Positions 1-8,320 of a DNA stretch of 64,000 nt are shown in pieces. The notes under the pieces are model-generated. The model was given only the letters and a program-made list of their open reading frames with translations. It did no database searches and was not told the origin of the DNA. Source of the stretch: Pseudomonas sp. TMP9 (GTDB lineage Bacteria; Pseudomonadota; Gammaproteobacteria; Pseudomonadales; Pseudomonadaceae); contig NZ_CP149803.1 in NCBI RefSeq assembly GCF_037943105.1, positions 310,001-374,000 of the forward strand. The letters run 5' to 3'. The first letter of the stretch is position 1. Each line of letters opens with the position of its first letter. Both the position numbers and the translations under genes were made by a program.

Positions 1-2
1 CG

Positions 3-83
3 CGCCTGTTTGACCTGCCGCCAGTGGTCCGTCATCTGCTGCCAGATGCCTTACTCGATCCGGCGCTGGTGATGGATGCGTAA
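3..83 (+). CDS. C-terminal end of an unidentified protein (cut by window edge)
   Basis: An open frame enters from the left edge and ends at a TAA. The 26 visible residues are rich in Leu and Pro (for example LPPVVRHLLPDALLDPA). No domain can be recognised from so short a tail. It has the same orientation as fbp, but 511 bases separate them, so co-transcription is doubtful. It could be chance, although the composition looks like coding sequence. Confidence 0.4.
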   Translation, partial: RLFDLPPVVRHLLPDALLDPALVMDA

Positions 84-594
84 TTGCGCGTGATTGAGGC
101 TAACGCTGACAGTGCTGAAGCTGGTTGGTCTAAGCAGTTGCAGGTAAGGAATGCGGCTATTTGACTGGTTAATTCTGCACGTTCTTTCGAAGTGCGCATT
201 CGCGCCATAGCGCTGCACTCTGAAGCTGGGGCAAATGCTTTAACGGCGTGATGCCACTCAGCGTCATCTCAGTGAATTGAAGCTGGCCTCAGCCTTGGTC
301 TTAAGCGAGGGGCGCTTGCCCAGCAACCCGTCTGAATCGGCAGCGGCAAGAGTAGGCGCTGTGCGGCCTGCTTATCGGGCTGAGCAACCGCCTCGACTTG
401 GATGGTTTTTTCCGGCGAGCTAGCAATGGCTGATGCGGCGCTCAATTGGGCTAAGCGTGAGGGTCGAAATCATGGGTGTTGCAGAGTCTGAGCCGCCGTG
501 TGCGTTAGCGTGACCGTCCTTCTATCCAGTGCTAGGGCGTTGCGCCCGTTAAAGGGGTAGACTGCGCTCGATTTCAATCCCTCCGGAGCCGTCC
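84..594. other. Long intergenic stretch before fbp, no intact gene
   Basis: About 510 bases with stops in every frame and no frame carrying a recognisable protein. The base composition is close to that of the flanking genes, so this may be eroded coding sequence. The only functional signal I can place is the GGAG ribosome-binding site at 585-588, six bases before the fbp ATG. I could not identify a convincing promoter. Confidence 0.5.
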
Positions 595-1602
595 ATGTCT
601 CGCGTTACCCTTAGCCGTTACCTGATCGAGCAGACCCGCAGCAATAACACGCCAGCCGATCTGCGTTTCCTTATCGAAGTGGTCGCACGGGCCTGTAAGG
701 AAATCAGCCATCAGGTATCCAAAGGCGCATTGGGCGGCGTGCTAGGCAGTATGGGCACCGAAAACGTACAGGGCGAGGTGCAGAAAAAGCTCGACGTGAT
801 TTCCAATGAAATCCTGCTCGAAGCAAACGAATGGGGCGGTCACTTGGCCGGCATGGCCTCAGAAGAAATGGACAATGCCTATCAGATTCCCGGTAAGTAC
901 CCCAAAGGTGCTTACCTGTTGGTATTCGACCCGCTGGATGGCTCCAGCAACATTGACGTTAACGTATCAGTTGGCACTATCTTCTCGGTGTTGCGTTGCC
1001 CTGAGCGCAATGGTGATGAAGGTGACTTGGGCGAAGAAGCCTTCTTGCAGCCGGGCACCGAGCAGGTTGCGGCCGGCTATGCGATTTATGGCCCGCAAAC
1101 CATGCTGATGTTGACCCTCGGTGATGGCGTTAAGGGGTTCACTCTTGACCGCGAGTTGGGCAGTTTTGTGCTGACCCACGATGACATCAAAGTGCCCGAA
1201 GCGACCAAGGAATTCGCCATCAACATGTCCAACCAACGCCACTGGGAAGCACCAGTGCAACGTTACGTTAGCGAGCTGTTGGCAGGCGAAGCAGGCCCGT
1301 TGGGTAAGAACTTCAATATGCGCTGGGTCGCGGCTATGGTCGCCGATGTGCACCGTATCCTTACCCGTGGCGGTGTGTTTATGTATCCGCGTGACAGCCG
1401 TGACCCTGCAATGCCGGGCAAGCTACGCCTGATGTACGAGGCTAACCCGATGGCGATGATCATCGAGCAGGCCGGCGGTGTGGCCACCAACGGCACTCAG
1501 CGCATCCTTGATATTCAGCCGACCTCACTGCACCAGCGCGTTGCGGTCTTCCTTGGTTCTAAAGAAGAGGTGCTGCGCATCAGCGCCTACCACCGCGACT
1601 GA
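595..1602 (+). CDS. fbp: Fructose-1,6-bisphosphatase, class I
   Basis: Hydrolyses fructose 1,6-bisphosphate to fructose 6-phosphate and phosphate, the committed step of gluconeogenesis in the cytosol. At 335 residues it has the usual class I length. The signature [10 protein letters not shown] begins at residue 112 and carries the metal- and phosphate-binding Asp and Ser residues. The C-terminal half has the sugar-phosphate-binding region including [12 protein letters not shown]. The ATG start is supported by GGAG six bases upstream. The gene appears to stand alone, with a hairpin downstream. Since Pseudomonas usually lacks phosphofructokinase, this enzyme is expected to run only in the gluconeogenic direction; that is family knowledge, not visible here. 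Confidence 0.97.
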   Translation: MSRVTLSRYLIEQTRSNNTPADLRFLIEVVARACKEISHQVSKGALGGVLGSMGTENVQGEVQKKLDVISNEILLEANEWGGHLAGMASEEMDNAYQIPGKYPKGAYLLVFDPLDGSSNIDVNVSVGTIFSVLRCPERNGDEGDLGEEAFLQPGTEQVAAGYAIYGPQTMLMLTLGDGVKGFTLDRELGSFVLTHDDIKVPEATKEFAINMSNQRHWEAPVQRYVSELLAGEAGPLGKNFNMRWVAAMVADVHRILTRGGVFMYPRDSRDPAMPGKLRLMYEANPMAMIIEQAGGVATNGTQRILDIQPTSLHQRVAVFLGSKEEVLRISAYHRD

Positions 1603-1622
1603 CCGCCGTTGCCCGGTACGAC

Positions 1623-1641
1623 GGCTGCCGCAAGGGCAGCC
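1623..1641 (+). terminator. Hairpin after fbp, possible terminator
   Basis: A perfect 7-bp stem (GGCTGCC/GGCAGCC) with a 5-base loop starts 20 bases after the fbp stop. There is no immediate T-run; a short TTTT follows about 12 bases later, so it would be a weak intrinsic terminator. Confidence 0.4.
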
Positions 1642-1903
1642 AGTCGCTCGGCTTTTCTGTTTGCCGTTCGGGCCGCAAGAATAATCCGCTCTTCGTGTTG
1701 CTTGGCCATTGGCCGATTCACGCCGAGCGCATCAGCCGGCTATTGCCCCGTACTCGCCATATTCCGCAGGGGTTCGGGCGCAGTTTAAATACTGAGCAAT
1801 CTTAATTTGCGCCGGAACCCAGCACACGTTTCTAGCGTCGAACCCGGCAAGCTCGGCATTGCTATGCTCAGCTAAGCATGGTCATTTTCTCAGGAGTTTC
1901 CCT
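1642..1903. other. Intergenic region with a long-armed inverted repeat
   Basis: No gene is visible. Two 12-base arms (GGTTCGGGCGCA at 1771-1782 and TGCGCCGGAACC at 1808-1819) pair with one mismatch around an AT-rich 25-base centre. This could be an operator or a cruciform-forming site for the downstream lipoprotein-blc pair. The ribosome-binding site CAGGAG at 1891-1896 ends the region. Confidence 0.45.
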
Positions 1904-2158
1904 ATGTCTCTGCGTGTCGTTGCACTTCTCGCTGCTTGTCTGCTGTTGGCTGCCTGCAACAAGATCAGCCAGGATAATTACGCCCAACTCAAACCGGGTA
2001 TGAGCAAAGGTGACGTCGAGGGCTTGCTCGGTAAGCCTGCTGAATGTGCCGGTGCGTTAGGCATGTCCAGTTGCACCTGGGGTGACGGACAGCGTTTCAT
2101 CAGCGTGCAATATGCCAATGACCAAGTTTTGATGTTCTCCGGAAAGGGGCTCAAGTAA
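1904..2158 (+). CDS. Small BamE-like outer-membrane lipoprotein
   Basis: An 84-residue predicted lipoprotein. A hydrophobic signal peptide ends in LLAAC, so Cys18 would be the lipidated residue. The rest (YAQLKPGMSKGDVEGLLGKP) is the helix-plus-strand pattern of the small SmpA/OmlA (BamE-like) fold, followed by a Cys-containing strand region. The ATG chosen is preceded by CAGGAG; an in-frame start 45 bases upstream would place the signal peptide internally. The TAA overlaps the ATG of blc by one base, so the two genes are translationally coupled. The specific role is unknown; it is not BamE itself. Confidence 0.75.
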   Translation: MSLRVVALLAACLLLAACNKISQDNYAQLKPGMSKGDVEGLLGKPAECAGALGMSSCTWGDGQRFISVQYANDQVLMFSGKGLK

Positions 2159-2715
2159 TGCGCCTGCTCGCGGCAGTAGCCGCAGCGGCAGTGCTGGTTG
2201 GCTGTGCCAACTCCGGCACAGGCGTTACCCCACCGAAGACTGTGGATAAGGTCGATCTGCAGCGCTATCAAGGTACTTGGTACGAACAGGCGCGCTTGCC
2301 GATGTTCTTCCAGCGCAATTGTGCACAGTCCGAAGCTATTTATACGCTGCAAGAAGATGGCGCGATTGGCGTAACCAACCGCTGCCGAACGCTTGAGGGT
2401 GACGTGCAACAAGTACAGGGTCAGGCCATGCCTCAAGTTCCGGGTGAAACCAACAAGCTTTGGGTCCAGTTCGACAACTGGGTAAGTGACCTGCTGCCGG
2501 GGCTGACCAAGGGCGAGTACTGGGTGCTTTACTTGGATGACGACTACCAAACCGCGTTGGTTGGCCATCCTAATCGTCAGTACCTTTGGTTGTTGACGCG
2601 CGATCAGCAAATCAGTGCACAAAACCGCACCACCCTGCTCGAAGAAGCGCGTAGGCGTGGCTATGACACCCGTGAGTTGATCTGGCGGCAGGCCGATAGC
2701 CAGATGGCTAAGTAG
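2158..2715 (+). CDS. blc: Lipocalin-family outer-membrane lipoprotein
   Basis: Bacterial lipocalin of 185 residues, the usual Blc length. The signal peptide ends in LVGC (Cys16), predicting lipidation and outer-membrane anchoring. The lipocalin signature GTWYE lies at residues 39-43 and is followed by the eight strands of the barrel. Strand motifs such as YWVLYLDDDYQTALVG and YLWLLTRD are typical of the family. Blc proteins bind fatty acids or lysophospholipids and are linked to envelope maintenance. It is co-translated with the small lipoprotein upstream. An imperfect hairpin follows it. Confidence 0.9.
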   Translation: MRLLAAVAAAAVLVGCANSGTGVTPPKTVDKVDLQRYQGTWYEQARLPMFFQRNCAQSEAIYTLQEDGAIGVTNRCRTLEGDVQQVQGQAMPQVPGETNKLWVQFDNWVSDLLPGLTKGEYWVLYLDDDYQTALVGHPNRQYLWLLTRDQQISAQNRTTLLEEARRRGYDTRELIWRQADSQMAK

Positions 2716-2839
2716 CGTTAACCCAGTCAGCACTCAGATACAGTGCTGTGCAGTTGGAGGCGCGAATTTGGCTGACTGCGAGGCCATGCATTAAAATTAT
2801 CCACAGGTCGTTTTAGGGTTATTCGTTTCATCAATAACG

Positions 2840-2867
2840 CTCGCCATCACCCGTTTGGGTGAGCGAG
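2840..2867 (+). terminator. Imperfect hairpin between blc and estA
   Basis: Stem TCACCC/GGGTGA with a GTTT loop, extended by CTCGC/GCGAG across a two-base bulge. No T-run follows on either strand, so it may be a regulatory structure before estA rather than a terminator. Confidence 0.4.
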
Positions 2868-2931
2868 ATAAGTGCCGCATCTCACTACTATCCTTTCTAG
2901 TTTTTAAAACCATAAAAATAAAGGTGTACGG

Positions 2932-4878
2932 ATGCAGCACTCTCTAAAAGTATTGGCAGCCGCTGTGCTAATGGCCAGCTTGTCGACCACCACTCAAGCC
3001 ATGCCCTACTCCCAGCTGATTATTTTTGGTGATTCGCTGAGTGATAGCGGGCAATTCCCTGATTTAGGTAGCCCTCTGCTGGGTGGCAACCCCACTGGCG
3101 GCGTCCGATTCACCAATCGTACAGGGCCCAATTACTTAGCCAATAACACTGAATATTTTGATGCAGTTTCAACCCAACGACTTGCTTCAATGTTGGGCCT
3201 ACAGGCTCTGCCCTCGACACCATTATTGCCGCAGATACTGACCGGTAATCCTGACGGAACTAACTATGCCGTTGGCGGGTATCGAACGGATCAGATTCTT
3301 GCATCTATCACCGCGGTCAATGGCTCAGTAGTCGATGCTGGTGGCGGTAATATTCGTACCCGAAACGGCTACCTAGTGGATGTGCCGCGTGTCGATCCTA
3401 ATGCAGTCTTCTATATCAATGGCGGCGGTAATGATGTGCTGCAGTTTGTCGTCACCGATCAGGCTAGCGCTGCAACTGCAGTCGCTGATTTAGTCGCAGG
3501 TGTGCGCGCACTCCAGCAGGCAGGTGCGCGAACTATTATAGTTTCTGACTTGCCAGATGTTGGTTTGACTCCGAGAGGACTTTTTCCTCTCCCGCTGTTC
3601 GGGTTACCTCTAGGCGCCCGCAGTGCTTATTCGAATAATTCAGGATTGTTTAACACCGAGTTGGGTATCCAGCTTTCTGCCTTGGGCGGTAACGTTATCC
3701 GCCTTAATGTTCGCGGCCTTTTGGACGAAGTTAAAAGTGACTTAGCGGCCTTCGGTTTTGACCCTTTGGTAGTACAGACAGATGTCTGCTTCAATGGGGA
3801 CGGTTGCACAGCCGACCCGACTTGGGGTATTGGCGGCACGTCGCCCAATCCAGATCGTTTGATGTTTAACGATGGCGTTCACCCCACCGGTGCGGTACAG
3901 CAAATAAGCGCTGACTATATTTACTCGATTCTTTCCGCGCCTTGGCAGGTGTCGCTGCTCCCGGAAATGGCCATGGCCAGTCTCAATGGCCATCAGCAGC
4001 AGCTGCGCAGTGAGTGGCAAGCTGATCGCGGTGCTTGGCAGAACGCAGGCCAGTGGCGCAGCTTTGTTGCCGCCAGCGGTCAGCGTCAGCAGTTTGAGGA
4101 GGGTGCTGCCACGGCCAGTGGCGACGGCCAGGGCCTTGGGGTGAATTTTGGCGGCAGCTACCGTTTGGATCAAAACTGGCGCGTGGGTGTGGCGCTGGGG
4201 CTGCAGGAGCAACGCTTAGAACTCGGTGAAGCGGACTCGGAATACGACCTGCGCAGCTATCTGCTGAGTGCCTTCGGTCAATACCAAAATAATCGAGTGT
4301 GGGCCGATGCCAGCGTCAGCGTTGGTCAGTTGGACTTCAGTGACCTGAACCGTCAGTTCGATCTGGGTATTGCTCAGCGCAGCGAAAAAGGGGAGACCGA
4401 TGGACAGCTCTGGGCACTGTCCGGGCGCCTAGGTTATGACCTAGCCAATGCGGATACTGGCTGGCGCGTAAGCCCGTTCGTTAGCGCAGATTACGCTCGG
4501 GTTGATGTCGATGGTTATCGCGAGAGCGGATCAAGCTCAACGTCTTTGAATTTTGAAGACCAGCAGCGTGACAGTAAGCGCTTAGGTGTGGGCCTTCAGG
4601 CTAATTACCAATTAACCCCAGCCACCCAGCTATTTGGTGAGATCGCCCGCGAACGTGAGTTTGAGGATGACCAGCGCTCCCTGCGCATGGGGCTTAATTC
4701 GGTAGCGGACAATACCTTTGAGCTGCAAGGCCATACGCCTGCCAGTGGGCAGACGTTGCTTAACCTCGGTGTGCAGCATGTGCTTGGTAATGCGGTGAAA
4801 CTGAACGCTAGCTATAACTTCCGTGGCACTACGGATCGTCAGCATGGCGTCAATTTTGGCCTTAGCTGGGATTTGTAA
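2932..4878 (+). CDS. estA: Autotransporter GDSL esterase EstA
   Basis: Outer-membrane-anchored esterase of 648 residues, matching the Pseudomonas EstA length. A signal peptide ends near residue 23 (TTTQA). The GDSL block FGDSLSD at residues 32-38 carries nucleophile Ser35. A GGGND block supplies the oxyanion Gly/Asn, and DGVHPT carries the catalytic Asp/His pair. The last roughly 270 residues form an autotransporter beta-barrel of alternating strands that displays the passenger on the surface. EstA is linked in P. aeruginosa to rhamnolipid production and motility. An AT-rich leader precedes the start with AAGGTG as ribosome-binding site. The gene is monocistronic with a strong hairpin downstream. 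Confidence 0.95.
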   Translation: MQHSLKVLAAAVLMASLSTTTQAMPYSQLIIFGDSLSDSGQFPDLGSPLLGGNPTGGVRFTNRTGPNYLANNTEYFDAVSTQRLASMLGLQALPSTPLLPQILTGNPDGTNYAVGGYRTDQILASITAVNGSVVDAGGGNIRTRNGYLVDVPRVDPNAVFYINGGGNDVLQFVVTDQASAATAVADLVAGVRALQQAGARTIIVSDLPDVGLTPRGLFPLPLFGLPLGARSAYSNNSGLFNTELGIQLSALGGNVIRLNVRGLLDEVKSDLAAFGFDPLVVQTDVCFNGDGCTADPTWGIGGTSPNPDRLMFNDGVHPTGAVQQISADYIYSILSAPWQVSLLPEMAMASLNGHQQQLRSEWQADRGAWQNAGQWRSFVAASGQRQQFEEGAATASGDGQGLGVNFGGSYRLDQNWRVGVALGLQEQRLELGEADSEYDLRSYLLSAFGQYQNNRVWADASVSVGQLDFSDLNRQFDLGIAQRSEKGETDGQLWALSGRLGYDLANADTGWRVSPFVSADYARVDVDGYRESGSSSTSLNFEDQQRDSKRLGVGLQANYQLTPATQLFGEIAREREFEDDQRSLRMGLNSVADNTFELQGHTPASGQTLLNLGVQHVLGNAVKLNASYNFRGTTDRQHGVNFGLSWDL

Positions 4879-4891
4879 CGCCTTAAGTTAC

Positions 4892-4918
4892 AGCCACCCA
4901 TAGCTTCTATGGGTGGCT
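4892..4918. terminator. Bidirectional terminator hairpin between estA and lipoprotein gene
   Basis: A perfect 11-bp stem (AGCCACCCATA/TATGGGTGGCT) with a 5-base loop lies between two convergent genes. It touches the stop codon of the minus-strand lipoprotein gene. T-runs are poor on both sides. Confidence 0.65.
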
Positions 4919-5352
4919 TACTCCCAACCCAATCGCGCCAACTGCCACTCACCGCCTTCCAGCCACCACTCCATTTTTACGCTGAAGTGGAGTGCGCTGT
5001 TGGGGATCAGGCTTTCGGCGCCAGTTAGGGTGACTCGGGCCTCGGTATGGCCTTTCTCGCGGTAGGTGGTGTCGAGGTGGCTGTTCTTGCTCAAGGCCAG
5101 CACCCTGATGTTTTTGTGGCGCATAAACAACAGCAACATCGTGCGCTGCGCCCACTCGCGATCAAACTCATCTTGTGCCGAAAACTGCGGATGCAGTTGC
5201 TCGTGTACCGCGCTGTTGTTCTTCGCTTCCACGTTGTCCTGCAATCGTTGCACGGCTGCTTCCAGCGCTGCCTGTGGGTCATCCTTGCCGCCGCAGCCGG
5301 CGAGTAGGGTGCAAAAAAGCAGGAAAGCCAAGGCAAATAGTCGTGTTGGCAT
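4918..5352 (-). CDS. Predicted lipoprotein, unknown function
   Basis: A 144-residue protein with a hydrophobic signal and lipobox LLAGC, followed by a helical region (AALEAAVQRLQDNVEAKN) and a beta-rich C-terminus with several Trp residues (MEWWLEGGEWQLARLGWE). That layout fits an NTF2-like/SnoaL-type lipoprotein, but this is inference. The ATG chosen has GGAG six bases upstream; an ATG 18 bases earlier and a TTG 33 bases earlier are weaker alternatives. It diverges from pip and ends inside the hairpin shared with estA. Confidence 0.8.
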   Translation of the reverse strand: MPTRLFALAFLLFCTLLAGCGGKDDPQAALEAAVQRLQDNVEAKNNSAVHEQLHPQFSAQDEFDREWAQRTMLLLFMRHKNIRVLALSKNSHLDTTYREKGHTEARVTLTGAESLIPNSALHFSVKMEWWLEGGEWQLARLGWE

Positions 5353-5452
5353 GCTCAACTCCGGTTTCATGGTTATGATGCCCAACGGGCGTTAAGTGGC
5401 TGCAGTTAAGCTGCGTAAAGCGTTAGCGTTAAGCATCAGTCAGGAGCATGCC

Positions 5453-6424
5453 ATGCAAACCTTGTATCCGGAGATTAAACCCTACGCTCGTCATCAGCTG
5501 GCGGTACAGGCGCCGCATGTGCTGTATGTCGACGAAAGTGGTTCGCCGGATGGCCTGCCCGTGGTGTTTATTCATGGCGGGCCTGGGGCCGGGTGTGACG
5601 CGGCCAGCCGACGTTATTTCGATCCCAACCTTTACCGGATTGTCACCTTCGACCAGCGTGGCTGTGGCCGCTCCACCCCTCACGCCAGCTTGGAAAACAA
5701 CACCACCCAAGCGCTGATTGCCGACATGGAGCAGATTCGCGAACACTTAGGCATTGATAAGTGGGTGCTGTTTGGTGGCTCTTGGGGTTCGACCTTGGCC
5801 TTGGCCTATGCCCAAGGGCATCCCGAGCGGGTGCATGGGTTGATTTTGCGCGGTATTTTTCTCTGCCGCCCGCAGGAGATCAGCTGGTTTTATCAGGCCG
5901 GGGCCAGCCGTTTGTTCCCGGATTATTGGGAAGATTATCTGGCGCCTATTCCTGCGAATGAGCGCGGTGATTTGGTTCAGGCCTTCTACAAGCGCCTGAC
6001 CGGCTCAGACCAAATCGCGCAAATGCATGCCGCCAAGGCATGGTCGACCTGGGAGGGACGCACCGCCACGCTGCGGCCCAACCCGCAGGTGGTCGAGCGG
6101 TTTGCGGACAGCCACCGCGCGCTGTCGATTGCGCGTATTGAGTGCCATTACTTTGTGAATAACGCCTTCCTTGAAACCGATCAGCTGTTGCGCGATATGC
6201 CTAAAATCGCCCACCTGCCGGGGGTCATCGTGCACGGTCGCTATGATGTGATCTGCCCGCTGGACAACGCATGGGCGCTGCACAAAGCCTGGCCAAACAG
6301 TGAGCTGCAGATCATTCGCGACGCCGGACACTCTGCCGCAGAATGCGGCATTGCCGATGCCTTGGTGCGCGCTGCCGACGAATTAGCACATCGCCTGCTC
6401 AACTTGGCCCCGGATGAAGCATGA
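5453..6424 (+). CDS. pip: Proline iminopeptidase
   Basis: Alpha/beta-hydrolase of peptidase family S33 that removes N-terminal proline from peptides. At 323 residues from the chosen ATG it matches the family. The oxyanion region HGGPGAG is near residue 42, the nucleophile motif GGSWGS places Ser at residue 110, and the C-terminal [10 protein letters not shown] and DAGHSA carry Asp and His. The start is set by CAGGAG upstream of ATGCAAACC; an in-frame codon 57 bases earlier lacks a good site. It overlaps dtd by four bases (ATGA), a common Pseudomonas pairing. Confidence 0.95.
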   Translation: MQTLYPEIKPYARHQLAVQAPHVLYVDESGSPDGLPVVFIHGGPGAGCDAASRRYFDPNLYRIVTFDQRGCGRSTPHASLENNTTQALIADMEQIREHLGIDKWVLFGGSWGSTLALAYAQGHPERVHGLILRGIFLCRPQEISWFYQAGASRLFPDYWEDYLAPIPANERGDLVQAFYKRLTGSDQIAQMHAAKAWSTWEGRTATLRPNPQVVERFADSHRALSIARIECHYFVNNAFLETDQLLRDMPKIAHLPGVIVHGRYDVICPLDNAWALHKAWPNSELQIIRDAGHSAAECGIADALVRAADELAHRLLNLAPDEA

Positions 6425-6858
6425 AGGCATTGATTCAACGGGTACGCAGTGCCCGGGTTGAGGTAGCAGGCGAAGTGGTCGGTGCGATTGATCAGGGCTT
6501 GCTGGCGCTGGTGGGTGTCGAGCCGCACGACACGCCTGCTAGCGTGGAAAAGACCCTGCACAAGCTGCTCAATTACCGAGTGTTCAGCGACGCGGCCGGC
6601 AAGATGAATCTATCGCTGAGTGATATCAGCGGTGGCCTGTTATTGGTTTCACAGTTCACCCTAGCGGCCGATACCAAGAGCGGCCTGCGTCCGAGTTTTT
6701 CCAGCGCCGCGCCACCGATATTAGGCGCTGAGCTGTTTGATTTGTTGGTGATGCAAGCCCGCAGCAAGCACCCGCGGGTCGCCACCGGCCAGTTCGGGGC
6801 TGATATGCGGGTGCATCTGATCAACGACGGGCCGGTGACCTTTCTGCTAGAAAGTTGA
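6421..6858 (+). CDS. dtd: D-aminoacyl-tRNA deacylase
   Basis: Recycles D-aminoacyl-tRNAs, and glycine mischarged on tRNA-Ala, by hydrolysing the ester bond. At 145 residues it is full length. Both family signatures are intact: SQFTLAA from residue 77 and the Gly-cisPro motif at residues 137-138 within NDGPVT. The start codon overlaps the pip stop (ATGA), implying coupling. The gene converges with the HCCA-isomerase-like gene, leaving only seven bases between the stops and no visible terminator. Confidence 0.96.
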   Translation: MKALIQRVRSARVEVAGEVVGAIDQGLLALVGVEPHDTPASVEKTLHKLLNYRVFSDAAGKMNLSLSDISGGLLLVSQFTLAADTKSGLRPSFSSAAPPILGAELFDLLVMQARSKHPRVATGQFGADMRVHLINDGPVTFLLES

Positions 6859-6865
6859 GCCACAG

Positions 6866-7453
6866 TTAACGGCTTAATGCCTCGGCGACAAAGTCCAGGC
6901 GATCCTGACCGAAGTGCATTTCATCGTCTACAAAGAAGGTCGGTGCACCAAATACGCCGCGCTTGATGGCTTCTTCGGTGGTGGCCTTGAGGCGTTCTTT
7001 GACCGTTTCATCGTTGATCAACCGCTCGAACTCGACAGGGTCGAAACCAGCGGCGCTCAGCACTTCCGCGATCACTTCAGGTTTGCCGAGGTTCTTCTGC
7101 TGCACCCACAACGCCTCGAATATGGTTTTCACATAATGCTCGAAGCGCTCACCGCCTTGGTAGCCTGCCGCGCCGCGCATCACGATCAGGGTGTTGATTG
7201 GGAAGCTCGGGTTGAACTGCATGGTGGCGCTATAACGCGCGGCGAAGCGAGCCAGATCTTGCAGCATCCAGCGGCCCTTGCTCGGAATCATCACCGGAGA
7301 TTGATTACCCGCAGCCTTGAATACAGCGCCCAGTAGCATGGGTTTCCAGATGATCTGTGCACCGTTTTGTTCGGCAATGCGCGGAAGTTGAGTCCAAGCC
7401 AGGTAGCTAGCAGGGCTGCCAAAATCGAAAAAGAACTCTACGGTCTTGCTCAT
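6866..7453 (-). CDS. 2-hydroxychromene-2-carboxylate isomerase-like (kappa GST/DsbA-fold) protein
   Basis: A 195-residue thioredoxin-fold protein with a helical insertion, as in kappa-class GSTs and HCCA isomerases. The N-terminal FFFDFGSPASYLAW places Ser13 where these enzymes activate glutathione, and there is no CXXC as in true DsbA. The C-terminal GVFGAPTFFVDDEMHFGQDRL is the conserved cis-Pro region. Known members isomerise hydroxychromene carboxylate in naphthalene breakdown, but many homologues act on unknown substrates, and no other aromatic-degradation gene is nearby. It follows the SDR gene by 39 bases and is probably in its operon. Confidence 0.85.
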   Translation of the reverse strand: MSKTVEFFFDFGSPASYLAWTQLPRIAEQNGAQIIWKPMLLGAVFKAAGNQSPVMIPSKGRWMLQDLARFAARYSATMQFNPSFPINTLIVMRGAAGYQGGERFEHYVKTIFEALWVQQKNLGKPEVIAEVLSAAGFDPVEFERLINDETVKERLKATTEEAIKRGVFGAPTFFVDDEMHFGQDRLDFVAEALSR

Positions 7454-7492
7454 GATGTGCCTTCTTGTCAGGTTTGAGGTCAGTGGCGGGCT

Positions 7493-8221
7493 CTAGAACT
7501 TTTCCGTCCAGGGACGTAAATCCATTTCATGCACCCAGCAGTCGCGAGGCTGGCAGTGAATCTGCCAGTAGGTATCGGCAATGTGTTCGGGGTTGAGGAT
7601 GCCGTCCTGTTCTTTACGTTCGCACAGCTTTGGAAAGGTGTCGCGAATAAACGCCGTGTCGATGGCGCCATCGATGATCGGGTGAGCGACATGAATGCCC
7701 TCGGGGCCCAGTTCGCGAGCCATGCTTTGGGCAAGGGCGCGTAAGGCAAACTTGGCGCTGGCGAAGGCGCAGAATTTGGCGCTGCCCCGCAGCGAGGCGG
7801 TTGCACCGGTAAAAATAATCGTGCCTTTCCCGCGCGGCAGCATGACCTTGGCAGCTTCACGACCTGTGAGGAAGCCAGAAAGGGCGGCCATTTCCCAGAC
7901 CTTGCGATAAACCCGCTCAGTGGTCTCTGTGATGGAGAACTGCACGTTGGCGCCGATATTGAACACCACTGCGTGCAGCGGGCCGACTTCGCGTTCGATG
8001 GTGGCGAACATCTCGACCACCTGTTCCTCTACGCGTGCATCGCAGCCAAAGGCTCGCGCATTGCCACCTGCGGCTTCAATTTCGGCCACTAGGGACTCTA
8101 GTTTTTCGGCGTTGCGGCGTGCCACACAGGCGACATAGCCCTCGCGGGCGAAACGTTTGGCGATGGCGCCGCCGGTGGCATCACCAGCTCCTACTACCAG
8201 AATTGCTTTGCGTTCGGTCAT
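7493..8221 (-). CDS. SDR-family oxidoreductase lacking the catalytic tyrosine
   Basis: Rossmann-fold short-chain dehydrogenase-like protein of 242 residues. The N-terminal loop is VVGAGDATGGAI (residues 9-20), an atypical version of the glycine-rich motif. The usual YxxxK is FASAK: Phe153 replaces Tyr while Lys157 remains, so classical SDR catalysis is doubtful. A described SDR subgroup (SDR_c10 type) has this Phe; the neighbouring sequence KFALRALAQSMARELGP fits it. The ATG used is preceded by GGAGA; an ATG 12 bases upstream overlaps that site. It is transcribed with the HCCA-isomerase-like gene and away from an HxlR regulator, across two palindromes. Confidence 0.85.
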   Translation of the reverse strand: MTERKAILVVGAGDATGGAIAKRFAREGYVACVARRNAEKLESLVAEIEAAGGNARAFGCDARVEEQVVEMFATIEREVGPLHAVVFNIGANVQFSITETTERVYRKVWEMAALSGFLTGREAAKVMLPRGKGTIIFTGATASLRGSAKFCAFASAKFALRALAQSMARELGPEGIHVAHPIIDGAIDTAFIRDTFPKLCERKEQDGILNPEHIADTYWQIHCQPRDCWVHEMDLRPWTEKF

Positions 8222-8234
8222 TGCATTCTCCATC

Positions 8235-8280
8235 AGTTCTATTTTGGAACCTGGCTGATAGTCGGTTCCATTTTGGAACC
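8235..8280. promoter_or_regulatory. Twin palindromic operator between SDR and HxlR genes
   Basis: Two 17-base sites spaced 29 bases start to start. Site 8264-8280 is the perfect palindrome GGTTCCA-TTT-TGGAACC. Site 8235-8251 is AGTTCTA-TTT-TGGAACC, degenerate only in its left arm. The direct repeat ATTTTGGAACCTG occurs in both. The spacing (near three helical turns) and the divergent promoter position suggest binding by the adjacent HxlR protein. Confidence 0.7.
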
Positions 8281-8320
8281 TGTCAAGCTATGGTGAGCCA
8301 TCACTTTTGGAGATAACCTC

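Noticed and set aside
7493..7860. Frame in another register inside the SDR gene
   Set aside because: The SDR frame carries a full Rossmann pattern and matches the family; the other register is Pro/Arg-rich noise.
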